The notes beneath the pieces were generated by a model. The model worked only from the letters and a program-made list of their open reading frames with translations. It did no database searches and had not been told where the DNA came from. 46,998 nt of DNA from Hemicentrotus pulcherrimus (Eukaryota; Echinodermata; Echinoidea; Camarodonta; Strongylocentrotidae). Positions 34,060 to 45,215 of this stretch are shown here, one piece after another; within the stretch, counting starts at the first letter, position 1, and every line of letters begins with the position of its first letter. The DNA is taken from positions 135,769-182,766 of the forward strand of contig BEXV01000448.1 of the NCBI GenBank assembly GCA_003118195.1, written 5' to 3'. Position numbers and translations under genes: made by a program.

Positions 34060-34810
34060 TGTCCAGTTTCTGGTTTTAATACCAACAATAAGAGAATAAC
34101 AGCTGGTATATATTAGTTTCATACATTATTCTAGATATCGTATACAAGTATGGAATGTTTTAAAGGCGGTGTGTGAACGATCTACGGTAGATGTAAACAG
34201 ACCATCAGTAGATGTGAACACACTACAGTCAATTAGAGAATAACAGTTGGTATATATTAGTTTCAAACATTATGCTATATATCGTATACAAGTATGGGAT
34301 GTTTTAATGGCGGTGTATGAACGATCTACGGAAGATGTAAACACACCATCCGTAGATGTGAACACACCCACACTCCATGAGAGAATTACAGTTGGTATAT
34401 TAGTTTCAAACCTTGTTATATATATCGCATGCAATCATTGAATGTTCTAATGGCCGTATGTGAACGTTTGTGAATGTTTTCATCTACCGTAGATGTGAAC
34501 ACACCCACAGTCAATGAGAAAATAACGGTTGGTATATATTAGTTTCAGACATTATGCTATACATCGTATACAAGTATGGAATGTTTTTGATGGTGGTGTG
34601 TGAACGATCTCCGGTAGATGTAAACACACCATCAGTAGATGTGAACACACCCACAGTCAATGAGAGAATTGCAGTTGGTATATTAGTTTACATCATATTC
34701 TATATATCGTATGCAAGCATGGAATGTTTTAATGGCGATGTGTGAACGATCTACGGTAGATATAAACACATCATTAGTGAATAAGAACACACCCACGGTC
34801 ACTTTATACC
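34060..34810 (+). repeat. Tandem repeat, five units of ~135-148 bp with palindromes
   Basis: The word GAGAA(T/A)(A/T)A(C/T) followed by AGTTGGTATAT starts units at 34092, 34236, 34381, 34516 and 34664, giving periods of 144, 145, 135 and 148. Each unit contains TTAGTTTCA, ATATCGTATACAAGTATGGA, ATGTTTTAATGGCGGTG, TGAACGATCTACGGTAGATG and AGATGTGAACACACCCACAG. ATCTACGGTAGAT is a perfect palindrome with a one-base centre, and in the second unit ATCTACGG and CCGTAGAT form an 8 bp inverted pair. Frames that cross units are short and out of phase, so it is non-coding. Confidence 0.9.
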
Positions 34811-35261
34811 GTATATAAAACCCAGACACTCATTCGGATGAACATATAATAAATACATACAAAATGTCAATCAAAGTAGACGGATTGATTTCTGAATTAC
34901 AGTCTTTTACAATTATCATGTTTCTATCAGAGCGCGAGTATCATGATTATGTTTACCTTTTTAAAAAATGTGATAAATGTACGCATAAGCTATATCAAGA
35001 ATTAAAAACAAATAAAACAAATGTTATTTCGTTATTTTTTTAATTTGTTATATGGAGTCATGTAATGCATTTATGTGAAATGAAGTATATTCCAACTAGA
35101 AAATCTTCCCTTACATTTTTCCCAAAATTCTAGTCAGCACAAAATAGTATCCAACTCTAGAAACCCTTGTTTCTTGCAGTCAGCTACTAGCATAGCGTAG
35201 CACATGTCTGAAATGGTTATGAATTAATAAGGTTTATGAACGATCCCATCCTTGCACATAA
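34811..35261. other. Unassigned AT-rich sequence
   Basis: Nothing recognised. Confidence 0.4.
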
Positions 35262-35285
35262 AGATATCTCCCTTCATGTTATCAA

Positions 35286-35677
35286 TTAAAGATGAAGTTG
35301 AGTTCTGGTCATGTGATTGCATTGTAAAAGAAACGGTGTGGAGTCGACCAGAAAAGATTGTTCATCTAACATATAAGAATTTGTGTGTATTGCAAGGTTC
35401 TGGAATCATCCAAATGATAAGAAATTGGACAAGTCTTAGTGAAGTTTAGACAAACACTGTACACAGAAAGATGTATATGGGACTACACGAACACGTGGCG
35501 TAAAAATCCTACCCGGATTGTTACGATGCTACATGACATATTTAGAATATGAAGGCATTTGAAGAGCCATGCTTTTCAGAGAACATGTCTTATCTGTTGT
35601 TCTTCCACACTTGCATAATAAGAATGATAACGCTCACAATTGTTTCACCTTTTCCCATTACTCAATCTTCTCTTTGA
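35286..35677 (+). mobile_element. TTAA-flanked MITE family, copy left of the N
   Basis: TTAA lies at 35286-35289; at the other end the site reads TTGA (35674-35677), a one-base change from TTAA. The left end is AGATGAAGTTGAGTTCTGG and the right end, reversed, AGAGAAGATTGAGTAATGG. It is the reverse orientation of 8927-9312 and 20040-20424 and aligns with both over its length. The 65-codon frame inside is incidental. Confidence 0.88.
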
Positions 35678-35764
35678 TATTACCAGCTAATTTCGGAAAA
35701 TAGTTTAAATAGCCTTGTGCGTCAACGATTGAAGCTTGTNAGATATCTCCCTTCATGTTATCAA

Positions 35765-36156
35765 TTAAAGATGAAGTTGAGTTCTGGTCATGTGATTGCA
35801 TTGTAAAAGAAACGGTGTGGAGTCGACCAGAAAAGATTGTTCATCTAACATATAAGAATTTGTGTGTATTGCAAGGTTCTGGAATCATCCAAATGATAAG
35901 AAATTGGACAAGTCTTAGTGAAGTTTAGACAAACACTGTACACAGAAAGATGTATATGGGACTACACGAACACGTGGCGTAAAAATCCTACCCGGATTGT
36001 TACGATGCTACATGACATATTTAGAATATGAAGGCATTTGAAGAGCCATGCTTTTCAGAGAACATGTCTTATCTGTTGTTCTTCCACACTTGCATAATAA
36101 GAATGATAACGCTCACAATTGTTTCACCTTTTCCCATTACTCAATCTTCTCTTTGA
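35765..36156 (+). mobile_element. Second image of the same MITE (likely assembly artefact)
   Basis: Identical to 35286-35677, displaced by 479 bp, within the second copy of the duplicated segment. It should not be counted as an independent insertion. Confidence 0.85.
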
Positions 36157-36218
36157 TATTACCAGCTAATTTCGGAAAATAGTTTAAATAGCCTTGTGCG
36201 TCAACGATTGAAGCTTGT

Positions 36219-38207
36219 GAACATGACAATGACTAATCACGTAATCCGAATATGATTTATATTTGGTAGACATCACGGTATTGAAATTGTCCTTGCGTTG
36301 TATTTTTTTCAGGGGAAAAAATTATATATTGCTATCATGTTTATCTCTCCCCGTGTCTGACTTCCAGAGAAAGGGCAAATTGCGATAGTAATGTTCATGA
36401 AATTGTGTTTAGAGGACAATCCTTTTTTTTGCACTCCTTCTTTCGTCTCGTGTGACGCTTCTACCGGCTCTCATCACATGCCCATACATACACCCCTAGA
36501 TTGGCCTGGCACAGTTGGTTGCTATGGGCGCCCTCATCCATGACGTCAAAACGCAGCTGGATGAGTGAATGCTGTTGTTTTTCGCCAGCGGCGATTACGA
36601 TATTAAACTCGAAGCATGAAGGAGATATGAAACATGGGCGTATATTAATCAGGTGACGTTTTGAGAAAAGGGGAGGGGTCCAAACGAATGGCAGGGGGAG
36701 GGGGGCATGGGTGTGGTCAGAAGAAAAAAACTAGGCTAAGGTGGGATGTACATGGAAGAGAAATTGAAGCAAACTACAGTGTAAAGGCGATAAATTAATA
36801 TATAATTTAAAAAATGTGTTAATATGAGGTATACCCAAATTGGGAAGAGCATGTTATTCTAAGAAATGATATGTATGGGAGATTTATTGGAAAGAGAGTA
36901 ATAGACTTTACATTTGTAGCTAGAAGAACAATTATTTCTTAACATGATGGGAAACTGTTGCAAAGAAATATATACTGTTTTAGCAGAAAGCGAATACACA
37001 TGTTGTTTAAACATACCAAGGATTATCCTAGTAAAATGTCCAAGGCAAGGAGGCAAACAAGCACTCACACCCAATACAAACACTATGAATAGCGCTACTA
37101 CCGATTTGATACAACTTACTCATGTTTTGATGTGACTTCTTTGCTAACCACATGCTGCTTGTATCGATGTGTATGTGTGCAGTGTTCAGTGAGGCGCTGT
37201 GGGAGTTAGTCCACGATCGCTCTACCTCAAAAGGTTACAGGGGACCAAAGTCAAGGGACCGAAAATATATCCAAATTTTGAAGAAGGAAAAATAAAGAAG
37301 AAGGGGAGAAAAAAAAATTGCATCACTTGGAAATTAATATCCGTTGATGTTGATGCCTTAATGCTCTGGCCCGGAAAGTGGGTCAACGTTACTAAAGTTC
37401 GGAAGGGAGGGTAGGATGTAAAATTAATATAGCTTGGTGCATGGTTTTATACAGCTATGTTCTCACTTGCAGAGAGCCGAAATTACAAAAGCACACTTCT
37501 CCTAAAAACGCCTCTGTTGTGTAATATTTCAGAAAGTTAAATGTGTTTTTGTTTATATAATAAGTCTGTCATTAAAGAGCGTTGCTAATTTCCTTGCGGG
37601 AATAGGATTCAAGACAAACTACACATTAAATAAATATAAAGTATGCTCTTCCCTTCCTGGCTTTGGTTCGTTTTGTAAAAAGGTTTGATTTGGCTATTGA
37701 TTAAGAGTTGTAATAAACGCACATATATTTAACCCGTTGACTACTGAATTATTCAATTCCCATCGACTTAACAAAGGGACCACCAGGTTTCCGTAAGCAA
37801 TGGGTTAACGTATGTACATTGAAAGGTCAATACACAGAAATATACTTGTAAATTATGAATGAAAGGGTTCCTCATGAGTCTGTTTATTAAATTACTGATG
37901 CATTAAGACAGTAGGTGTGTATTCGGAAGGAATACAACAATGGAGCCCGGGGTAGCGTCCATGGACTGCGGTAATGTCAACATAATTCCGACAACCCCAC
38001 ACCGACCCTCTATTACTCCCCCCCCCCTCCTTTCCTTGTCTTATTGTCTTACCCCTCTCAGCTATAAGGAGTCATTTCATTCTCGTTGACCTTACACACG
38101 TAATTTTGCCTCAAGTTACGAGTTTGTTTCCCGCTCATAATTCGTATCATAACATCGCCTCTTTTACTATACTCGGAAGGTCACCGTATGCCATCGTTCC
38201 CCTCGGA
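36219..38207. other. Unassigned sequence, no gene
   Basis: About 2 kb without a recognisable gene. It holds the CG-richer patch at 36490-36610 described separately, a G-rich stretch at 36668-36708 and a C-run near 38020-38027. Frames of 60-74 codons show no known domain. Confidence 0.45.
36510..36560. promoter_or_regulatory. CRE octamer with nearby X-box-like and E-box words
   Basis: TGACGTCA at 36541-36548 is a full CRE. GGTTGCTATGGGCG about 20 bp upstream resembles half of an RFX X-box, and CAGCTG at 36554-36559 is an E-box. The surrounding 100 bp has more CG dinucleotides than its neighbours. No gene is visible next to it, so this is only a candidate element. Confidence 0.25.
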
Positions 38208-38370
38208 CTTTTTCTCTCTCTCCAAGTCTCGCCCTCTCTCTCGCTATTCCCCCTCATCTCTCTCTCTCTCTCTCCCCCTCCCCCTCTCTCTCTCTCTTTC
38301 TCTCTCCCTCTTTCTCTTTTCCCCTCTCTGTCTCTCTCTATATTCTGGTTCTCTCTCCTTTTCTCTTTCA
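38208..38370. repeat. CT microsatellite tract
   Basis: Dense CT with CCCC interruptions on the plus strand; frames over it are Ser-Leu or Arg-Glu polymers. Confidence 0.92.
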
Positions 38371-39300
38371 TATGATTTGGACAAAAATCAAATGCACACA
38401 AGTCGTAAGTGTACTCTACCATGCTCTAATAATTAATACACCAATTTAATATGTTGACCACTATATTCCAAGCAATGAATTCCCAGCTAAAAATTATTTT
38501 CCATTCTCAAAAAAAAATGCTGTTCAAAAGATCATTCAATAGATTATTATACACCTGTTATAATGCTCTCAATACTCAAAGTGCGTTTGTTACAGACTCC
38601 AAGCATCGTCATTCAGGGTTAAAATATTCGCACTTTCAACTCCCTCTTTGAAAGGATAATGGGATGCATTATTAAGCATTCAGTAACCTGCAATCATGGA
38701 CATCTGTTTTATCACTCAAACCGTAACGCATGCAAGAAGGTTATTATACCCACAGCGTAAATAATTCCGACCGTACACACTCTTTAAAACACTTGTATTC
38801 TCGGTGTACGCTTAAGAGGGGGTACCTCATTCCGGTAGATAAGCCGCACATCGTTGGGTAAGCCGCCGCACACCAGTGGATAGACCGCGCATTGGTAGAG
38901 GCTTGACGTGTGGTAGCGGGCGACAAAATGGGTCGATTGGAGCCCGTGCTGTGACGTGTTAATGTGTTGAATGTCACGGTCATTGACAAGCCCCCAAAGC
39001 ACTTATCATCTTTACCTATTTATCTATGGAGGGATGGTTCATATAACCAGAGATTAGAACCTTAATACGTCAAATGATAGTGAAAGAGAAACGGGAAGAA
39101 ATAAGAAACACAATACCAACTTCTGGTAAAGAATTACAAAGAGATATACAGTCAGACAATATATACTATTTAGTGGATTTAGTGGTGGTGGTTATTTTAA
39201 CTGACTGCTAGGAAAGCATAAATACTTCCTTTTTATTAATCAACCATAGGACCGACGACATTAGGTCCTCTCCGAGGGACCATATATAGAGGGATGGGCC
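38371..39300. other. Unassigned sequence with a GC-richer patch
   Basis: No gene recognised. At about 38838-38905 a word of the type TAAGCCGC-CAC or TAGACCGCGCA recurs three times at about 20-23 bp spacing. The text that follows weakly resembles a decayed tRNA-type SINE head but lacks a clear B-box. Confidence 0.4.
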
Positions 39301-39410
39301 AGAGAGAGAGAGAGAGACCGAAGGAGTATGGGATACAGAAAGTGAGGGAGAGAGAGATAGAGAGATAGAGAGAGATAGACAGAGAGAGAGAGAGAAGAAA
39401 AAGCGCGAGA
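39301..39410. repeat. GA microsatellite
   Basis: GA and GATAGAGA runs with short interruptions. Confidence 0.92.
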
Positions 39411-39732
39411 TGGCGATTGTAACATTGCAAATAGCGAAATAGATAGATAAAATGGCGTCTTTCGAAACAGAGAATTAATTTTTTCTTCTCATTTTAAATA
39501 TTCTAGTACCCAAAACATGATTGAAAGTATCCTTTCGAGCCTCTCACTTATTGAGAACTATAAGAAAATTGTTACACGGTCTAATGCCTATATTGAACAA
39601 TTCGTTATGTTATCAAGGTTTTGTTTGGCAGGCTGTATAAAAATAGGCCTTGGCCAATGCCGAACAAATTAATTAATATGTATTTAAACATGTAAACAGG
39701 AAGCAAGTCATCATTGACAGAGGGAGATAAAT
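39411..39732. other. Unassigned AT-rich sequence
   Basis: Nothing recognised. Confidence 0.4.
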
Positions 39733-39805
39733 AACAATAATAATGATGATGATAAAGTCATTGATATAGCGCGCTAATACGTATTAAACGGTTCCACATC
39801 GCTTG
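39733..39805. mobile_element. SINE-like fragment with TATAGCGC motif
   Basis: AATAATAATGATGATGATAA leads into TTGATATAGCGCGCTAATAC and CATCGCTTGAGAG. I recall the AATAATAAT...TATATAGCGC...GCGCTT layout from abundant dispersed repeats of marine deuterostomes. The fragment is cut short by the GA tract that begins at 39806. Confidence 0.4.
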
Positions 39806-40094
39806 AGAGGGAGAGAGAGAGATAAAGAATGAGAGAGAGAGAGAAAGAGAGAAAGAAAGAGAGAGAGAGGGGAGGGCGGGTAATTTGGTGAAATACTTTT
39901 TAAATAACAAAACTACCTCTGACAAAAACTAAAATGCGTTCGAAATAAATAGAAAAAATCCCATCAAATATGCCAAAAGGAAAGGGAATTGAGGAAGTGA
40001 GAAAGATGAAAGGAAGTGAAAGAAGGAAAGAGAGACATAGCAAGGAAGAGAGAGTAGGAAAGAGAGAGAGAGAGAATGCAGGAAATAGAGAGGT

Positions 40095-40142
<48 letters not shown>

Positions 40143-40172
40143 CAATAGCAAGGGGAGAAGAGGGGGAAATCA
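39806..40172. repeat. Two GA-rich tracts
   Basis: GA runs at 39806-39878 and about 40000-40172, with some 120 bp of ordinary sequence between. The 134-codon minus frame over 39964-40368 is mostly Ser-Leu polymer. Confidence 0.9.
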
Positions 40173-40828
40173 GAAGTAGGGTTGATTGTTTAAACAAATA
40201 ACCAGCGGGAGATAGGGACACGTCACGGAGTGTTCCCCAGTGTCCCAACAAGATCGAAGCACTGCTGCTATGCCTTTTCAAGAAAAAAACCCATCTTATC
40301 GATTGGCACCTATGAAATTTCACTTTATGCGTCAGAAGAAGTCTACACGACATCTCCTTAAAAATCAAATTGTTCCAGACATTCTAGAAGATACAGTTAG
40401 ACAGTGATTTTTGAGGTGCTGAAATAACAATTACAGACATTTTGAAGGGCGGTGCGGCGGTGTAAGAACATATCCTTCATATCAAACTGTTCCCTTGCCA
40501 ACTGACATTATCATTTCTACCACTAGTTAAAATAGTACTAATATTGATAACCGTCGAAATAACGGTAGTGGATGTGCAGTGTGTTTATACACTGTACGAT
40601 TTCAGAATCAGATCGTAAATCTTCAATTCCAGGCAATAGACATTACAAAACGAAAAAATAACCTGTTTGCTTGTTATTCGAACGCGAGGTTCGATTTATC
40701 AAAACGCGGGTACTATATGAAAGTGTTGATTAAATTACCCGTATATATATTATCATAACTACTAGAAAAGTTTATGTTGCCTTGATTGTAGTCATTATGA
40801 TATACCGTTAAGCCTTGGAATTTCTGAA
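40173..40828. other. Unassigned sequence
   Basis: Nothing recognised. Confidence 0.4.
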
Positions 40829-40912
40829 ATTGTAAACAATTAGGCGAAAAGCGATCGAATATTTAAAGGTATTGTAAACAATTAGGCGAAAAGCGATCGA
40901 ATATTTAAAGGT
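40829..40912 (+). repeat. Exact tandem duplication of 42 bp
   Basis: Positions 40829-40870 and 40871-40912 are identical as read. The unit contains GTAAACAATTAGGCG and the palindrome-like GCGATCG. Confidence 0.93.
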
Positions 40913-41404
40913 GCGTGTGTATAAGTAATGCATTACATAGTACCCGGTGGTTTCCACGATGTATATTAAAGATATTAAAGGCAAAAACAATCGTTGATAC
41001 GGATATCAATCAACTATTACGATAACATCAATAACTACTATATTAAATATATGAGCATTCATAATACTCTGCGTGCCTTATTTCATAAAGGAATGATTTG
41101 AACTGGTAAACGGGTTGTGGGATTGCGGCCGCGGCGTACATATAATGTTTGATATAATCATAATTTTAATAACATTTTAAATCCTGGTATACTCTGCTTT
41201 TTCACACAAATAGCTCTTGAGTTTTTGATTTTTCGAGGTTTTTAAAAAGTTTTTTTTGTTTGTTGTGTGTGTGTGTGTGGGGAGGGGGGGAGGGTTTACT
41301 CGTGTAGTCACCAGGCACATTTGCATGAAGAAAAAAGTCAGATTAACATTGCATCTACTTATATTCACTTTTAAGAATACAACGATCAGACAATATTAAA
41401 GTAT
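40913..41404. other. Unassigned sequence with GT/G-rich patch
   Basis: A (GT)n run and adjoining G-rich stretch occupy about 41264-41294. No gene seen. Confidence 0.45.
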
Positions 41405-41440
41405 GAATACAAGACACAAGATTCAAGATATTTTATTTGG
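41405..41440 (-). other. Possible 3' tail of a retroelement or transcript, minus strand
   Basis: On the minus strand the text reads GGCCAAATAAAATATCTTGA followed by ATCTTGTGTCTTG. A poly(A) signal AATAAA next to a short CTTGAAT-like repeat is a layout I know from LINE 3' ends. The sequence preceding it on that strand (41441 to about 41980) has no reverse-transcriptase-like frame, so the call is weak. Confidence 0.25.
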
Positions 41441-44144
41441 CCTTTGCAAACAAGTTACATTGTAAAAGAAGGCAAGTAACTATTTGGACTAAAATAAATT
41501 CATGATATTAGTTTGAACGAGCTACAGGAGGAGATACGAGGGGGAAATAGCACATACAGATTATGAATTTTGAAAGGGGAGTAAGTCAAGTCAAAAATAT
41601 AATTTTAAAAATCTCAATAAAGAGAGGGGACGAGATAATATTAATTAAACGCATAGGCAGAAGAGGAGTGAGTATGGATGACCATGATATTGATATCATT
41701 GACAAACAATCGTTTTTCTTTCTTTAGAGAGTCAGTGAAGTTAAAGTAAATATGACAAAGCAAAGGTGAAACAAAGCTTTAGGGGAAAGTTGAGTTCTGT
41801 TGCAGAGGGCGGTACACAAAATAAGTTTTTTGTGAGATAATGAAAAAATGAGTGTCAAGTTTGAAAGAAAATACAATTTAAATGACAAAATCATCTTTTT
41901 TAAAATCAAAATCGGTTTAGAGACGGCTGAAATATCCATAAATATAACGATTTCTAATATTTGTGTATACCACCACAAATATTCGATAATTCAAACCAGC
42001 CGTTGAAAAACTAAATAGCCCCTTTTACATTGTATTTCAGCCAATGCCCACAGCCAGCCGGCACATGAATTATTATTATTAATTAATTAATTTAAGGTTA
42101 CCGTATTTTTTATGAAAGTGGAGCTGAATTGGTATGACGTATTGGCTAAATTTCACACATTTCGGGGTCTAAAATCACCTTAATAGCAATTTTAGGTCCT
42201 AAAGAGGCACTAGAAATGTCATAGATAAGAACTCAACAATCCCTTTAAATGTACAGTATGAAAACAAATATCATTAACGCCAGGAAATCATAACAATTTC
42301 GTGGAAAATAAAATCATAGAGTGTGCTGGAATCATCGAAAACAAGATGAGATGCAAAAGGGGAAAATCTCTCATTACTCCTAAACAGTCGAAATGTCACA
42401 GTAATGAACATGTACTATATTATAATTGTTTGAGTGTATCATATGAGCTTTGAAATATCAATGTTAATGTTGGATTTCCATCTTCATAAACCAACCCCGC
42501 CAAAATTAAGTCCATGCACCAAATTAAATCTAGAACATCAGTTCAATACTCATATGCTTATATTTCATGTTTGATAAAATATTATTTTAAATAATGACTA
42601 AAGGCGTGACATACTGAACATTTTGTAAAAGGAAAGTAAAAATCCAACAAATTTGGGGCTGTGTTTGTTTTCCCGTTCATTTCGTGTAAAATGTATGAAG
42701 TGGATTTAAGAGTAACTGAAGGGAGACAGCCTTTTGTAAATGCTGGCAATACATCTTATTGAGTAATGGTCTTATACCATTGTATTACACATGAATGGTA
42801 TGAAACCTACCAAGCTGCTGAAATTATGAGTACGGTTAATAACATTTAAAGTAACAAAAGGGATATAACAAAATCACCCCAATACTGTAATAATTCATAT
42901 CCTATATGCTGACGTACATGCGGTAACCATAGAATATTTTAACTTTTATTTCATGTGATGCTGATGGAATTACAATGATATTTTGTTGATGGTGTCCATT
43001 AAAATGATCAGTATATTGAGAGAAATATAAGCAAAAACTATAAAGCCTCATTCTGTTATTATTTGTACAGCATTTTGGCTAGTAAGGCCCATTGCACTAC
43101 TTGTAGCTACTTGCGCCCTCTATATAACAAACAATGCCTAATCGGTGTCCATTGGTCTCCCATGATCCTCTTTTTGTTATGTAATTTGAGAGCTGAGTTG
43201 ATGAGATAACCACCTGTCAAGTGACCTTGCATGATGGACTAATGTCTTCTTTACACTAGTACGGATAAGCTTTATTAAACGGGTTTCTCCCCTTTTCTTT
43301 CGTCGTCGCGTAATTACATTAAATAACCATGAACGGAAGCGCTTAAGTGTATTTTGAAGGTCATTTAACAGAAGAAATCTGATAATATTATTGATAACTA
43401 ATCAACTATTCAGTGTTATCTGTAAATGTTTTGGAGCGCGCGCCGACATACCCAATTAGGCCTTCGTATCCGGTTTACGCTTAACTAATTTATGATGCTT
43501 TCGCTGGATACAGTCAGGATAGCGGAAATGTTTTTGTTTGAAAGCCGTAATTTGAGTAGAAAGTATTTTACATGTGTATTGCATCACGTCTCTTATTGCA
43601 TAATGCCATGACGTCTCATAATAAAATTGAACGACAAATACTACTTTAGACATTCATGAAAACTTTAGTAAGGAATAGAGTGACTTCGTGTGACATTTAC
43701 ATTTCAAAATCATACTGGCACATGTATGCTTGTGTGTAGTAATTTATTAGCAAATTTCTGTGTAGCCTATTCATTTACCTGTGAAACATTTCCCGTAAAG
43801 GGGTTGGGTAACTTTGTCTCAGATTCTGAAACAAAATGTTGGATTTAGCTCATGATGCAATGATAATTATAAACCTTTAGGTCAGTCAGGAATTCCATGA
43901 CATGAATAGAAATCGGGAAAAATGTTGCGTATTCCTAAAATGGTTGCATAACACTACAGCCTATTGGGGAAAACCAGTATGGTAAAACCGGTCACTCAAA
44001 GATTTTTACTTTTTGAGGCACTTCTTGATCATTTTGAAGTGCATTTTGTTAGGGCTTTTCAATATTACACGATATCACAGACACTGAAAACACATAGGGG
44101 CGCTCAATTTTAACATTGTAAAACAATGCCTTTAGGAAAATAAG
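41441..44144. other. Unassigned AT-rich sequence, no gene
   Basis: About 2.7 kb. Only short frames (84 codons at 41724-41978, 65 codons at 43456-43653, both minus) without known domains. No relatives of the window's repeats were seen. Confidence 0.45.
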
Positions 44145-44167
44145 CCCCCCCCCCCCCCCCTCCCCCC
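44145..44167. repeat. C homopolymer run
   Basis: Sixteen C, one T, then six C. Its minus strand is a G-run capable of quadruplex formation and prone to sequencing error. Confidence 0.9.
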
Positions 44168-45127
44168 ACCTCTTGTTGATTTTGTATTGTTTGTGAATCA
44201 GAGGGTTTTAAATAAAGGAAATATATTTTCATAATAAATATTATTTTATCAGAGTTAAAAAATAAAATAAAAAAACATTTTAAGTCGCTGTCACGATAAA
44301 GTTAGCTTAGCTCGTTAAAACCTTTGCCCAACACTCTTTTGGATATCAGTGTATTATCTAGGGAATTATTATGGGGATGGGTGATCACGTTGAACCTATG
44401 ACATTTACAATGGTAAGCGAGCTGATCAGGAGTGTAAGAGAGTTTGTAGGGAGGGTGAGATTCAAATGGAATGGGAGCAGAGTGCCGTTTTGGGAGGTGG
44501 TTGCATGCATGGAGGATGCGAGGTTTTGTCATCTCAAACTCGGGGGGTGATGCGGAGGAGTCGGATGGGAGAAAGCTCACCTCGTCCTCTCTCACTCCAG
44601 TTGACACGTATTTCTTGTATTTTGTTTATTTTTTGCGATTTAATTTAATATTGTATTTACCTTGATGGTGGTTTCATTTACAGACAAAATTTTTCCTTAG
44701 AGGTCCTGGCCTCTTATAGTCCGTACTTATGATTTGTAAAGAAAATAATTATATTGCAAAATGAATTGAACTGAAAAAAATATAATTAACAGATACATTT
44801 CAGATATATTTAATCAGATTTAAGAGCATGAATAAGGAGAGTTGATACCGCCAGTGTCATTAATAATGATATTAAATGCGTGTTTCTTTGCAGATCGCAA
44901 TCCATTTTTGTATTAACAATAACATTTACATATTTTAAAACTTATATTGCGAATGTAATTTCGTTTAAAATCCCTTTCCTTCAATATTAGGTCAATTTTA
45001 AACAAACGTTACTATATATTATTTTATGAATGAATAAATATAAGGGTTTAAAATCTTTCCCAAACTTCCCCGCTCTTCAACTTTGCAAACAGCTATCTAA
45101 ATTAAGGGTCGTGTATGAAGATGAGAT
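44168..45127. other. Unassigned sequence, no gene
   Basis: The 101-codon minus frame at 44302-44607 has a non-repetitive composition but no family I recognise and is overlapped by plus frames at 44466-44665, so I do not call it. Confidence 0.4.
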
Positions 45128-45131
45128 GTAT

Positions 45132-45162
<31 letters not shown>

Positions 45163-45215
45163 TAGAGAGAGGGAAAGACAGGGAGAGAGACAGAGAGAGA
45201 TAAACACTGAGAGAC
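45128..45215. repeat. GA microsatellite
   Basis: GA run with GACAGGGAGAGAGACAG interruptions. Confidence 0.92.

Larger units (their letters stand above)
35262..36218 (+). repeat. 478 bp segment present twice around a single N (probable assembly duplication)
   Basis: Positions 35262-35739 and 35741-36218 are identical as read, with one N at 35740 between them. The duplicated stretch is not bounded by the MITE it contains: it extends about 24 bp before and about 62 bp after the element. Exact identity, contact with an N and boundaries unrelated to the element point to two overlapping contig ends joined without merging. The true genome probably has one copy. Confidence 0.93.

Noticed and set aside
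34060..34810. CRISPR-like array
   Set aside because: Units of about 143 bp are similar along most of their length, with no short-repeat/unique-spacer pattern, and the window is eukaryotic in character.
35740..36218. True tandem duplication of the MITE
   Set aside because: Exact identity and direct contact with an N favour an assembly overlap; kept only as an artefact call.
44302..44607. 101-codon minus-strand gene
   Set aside because: Non-repetitive, but without known motifs, overlapped by plus frames, and of a length expected by chance in 47 kb.
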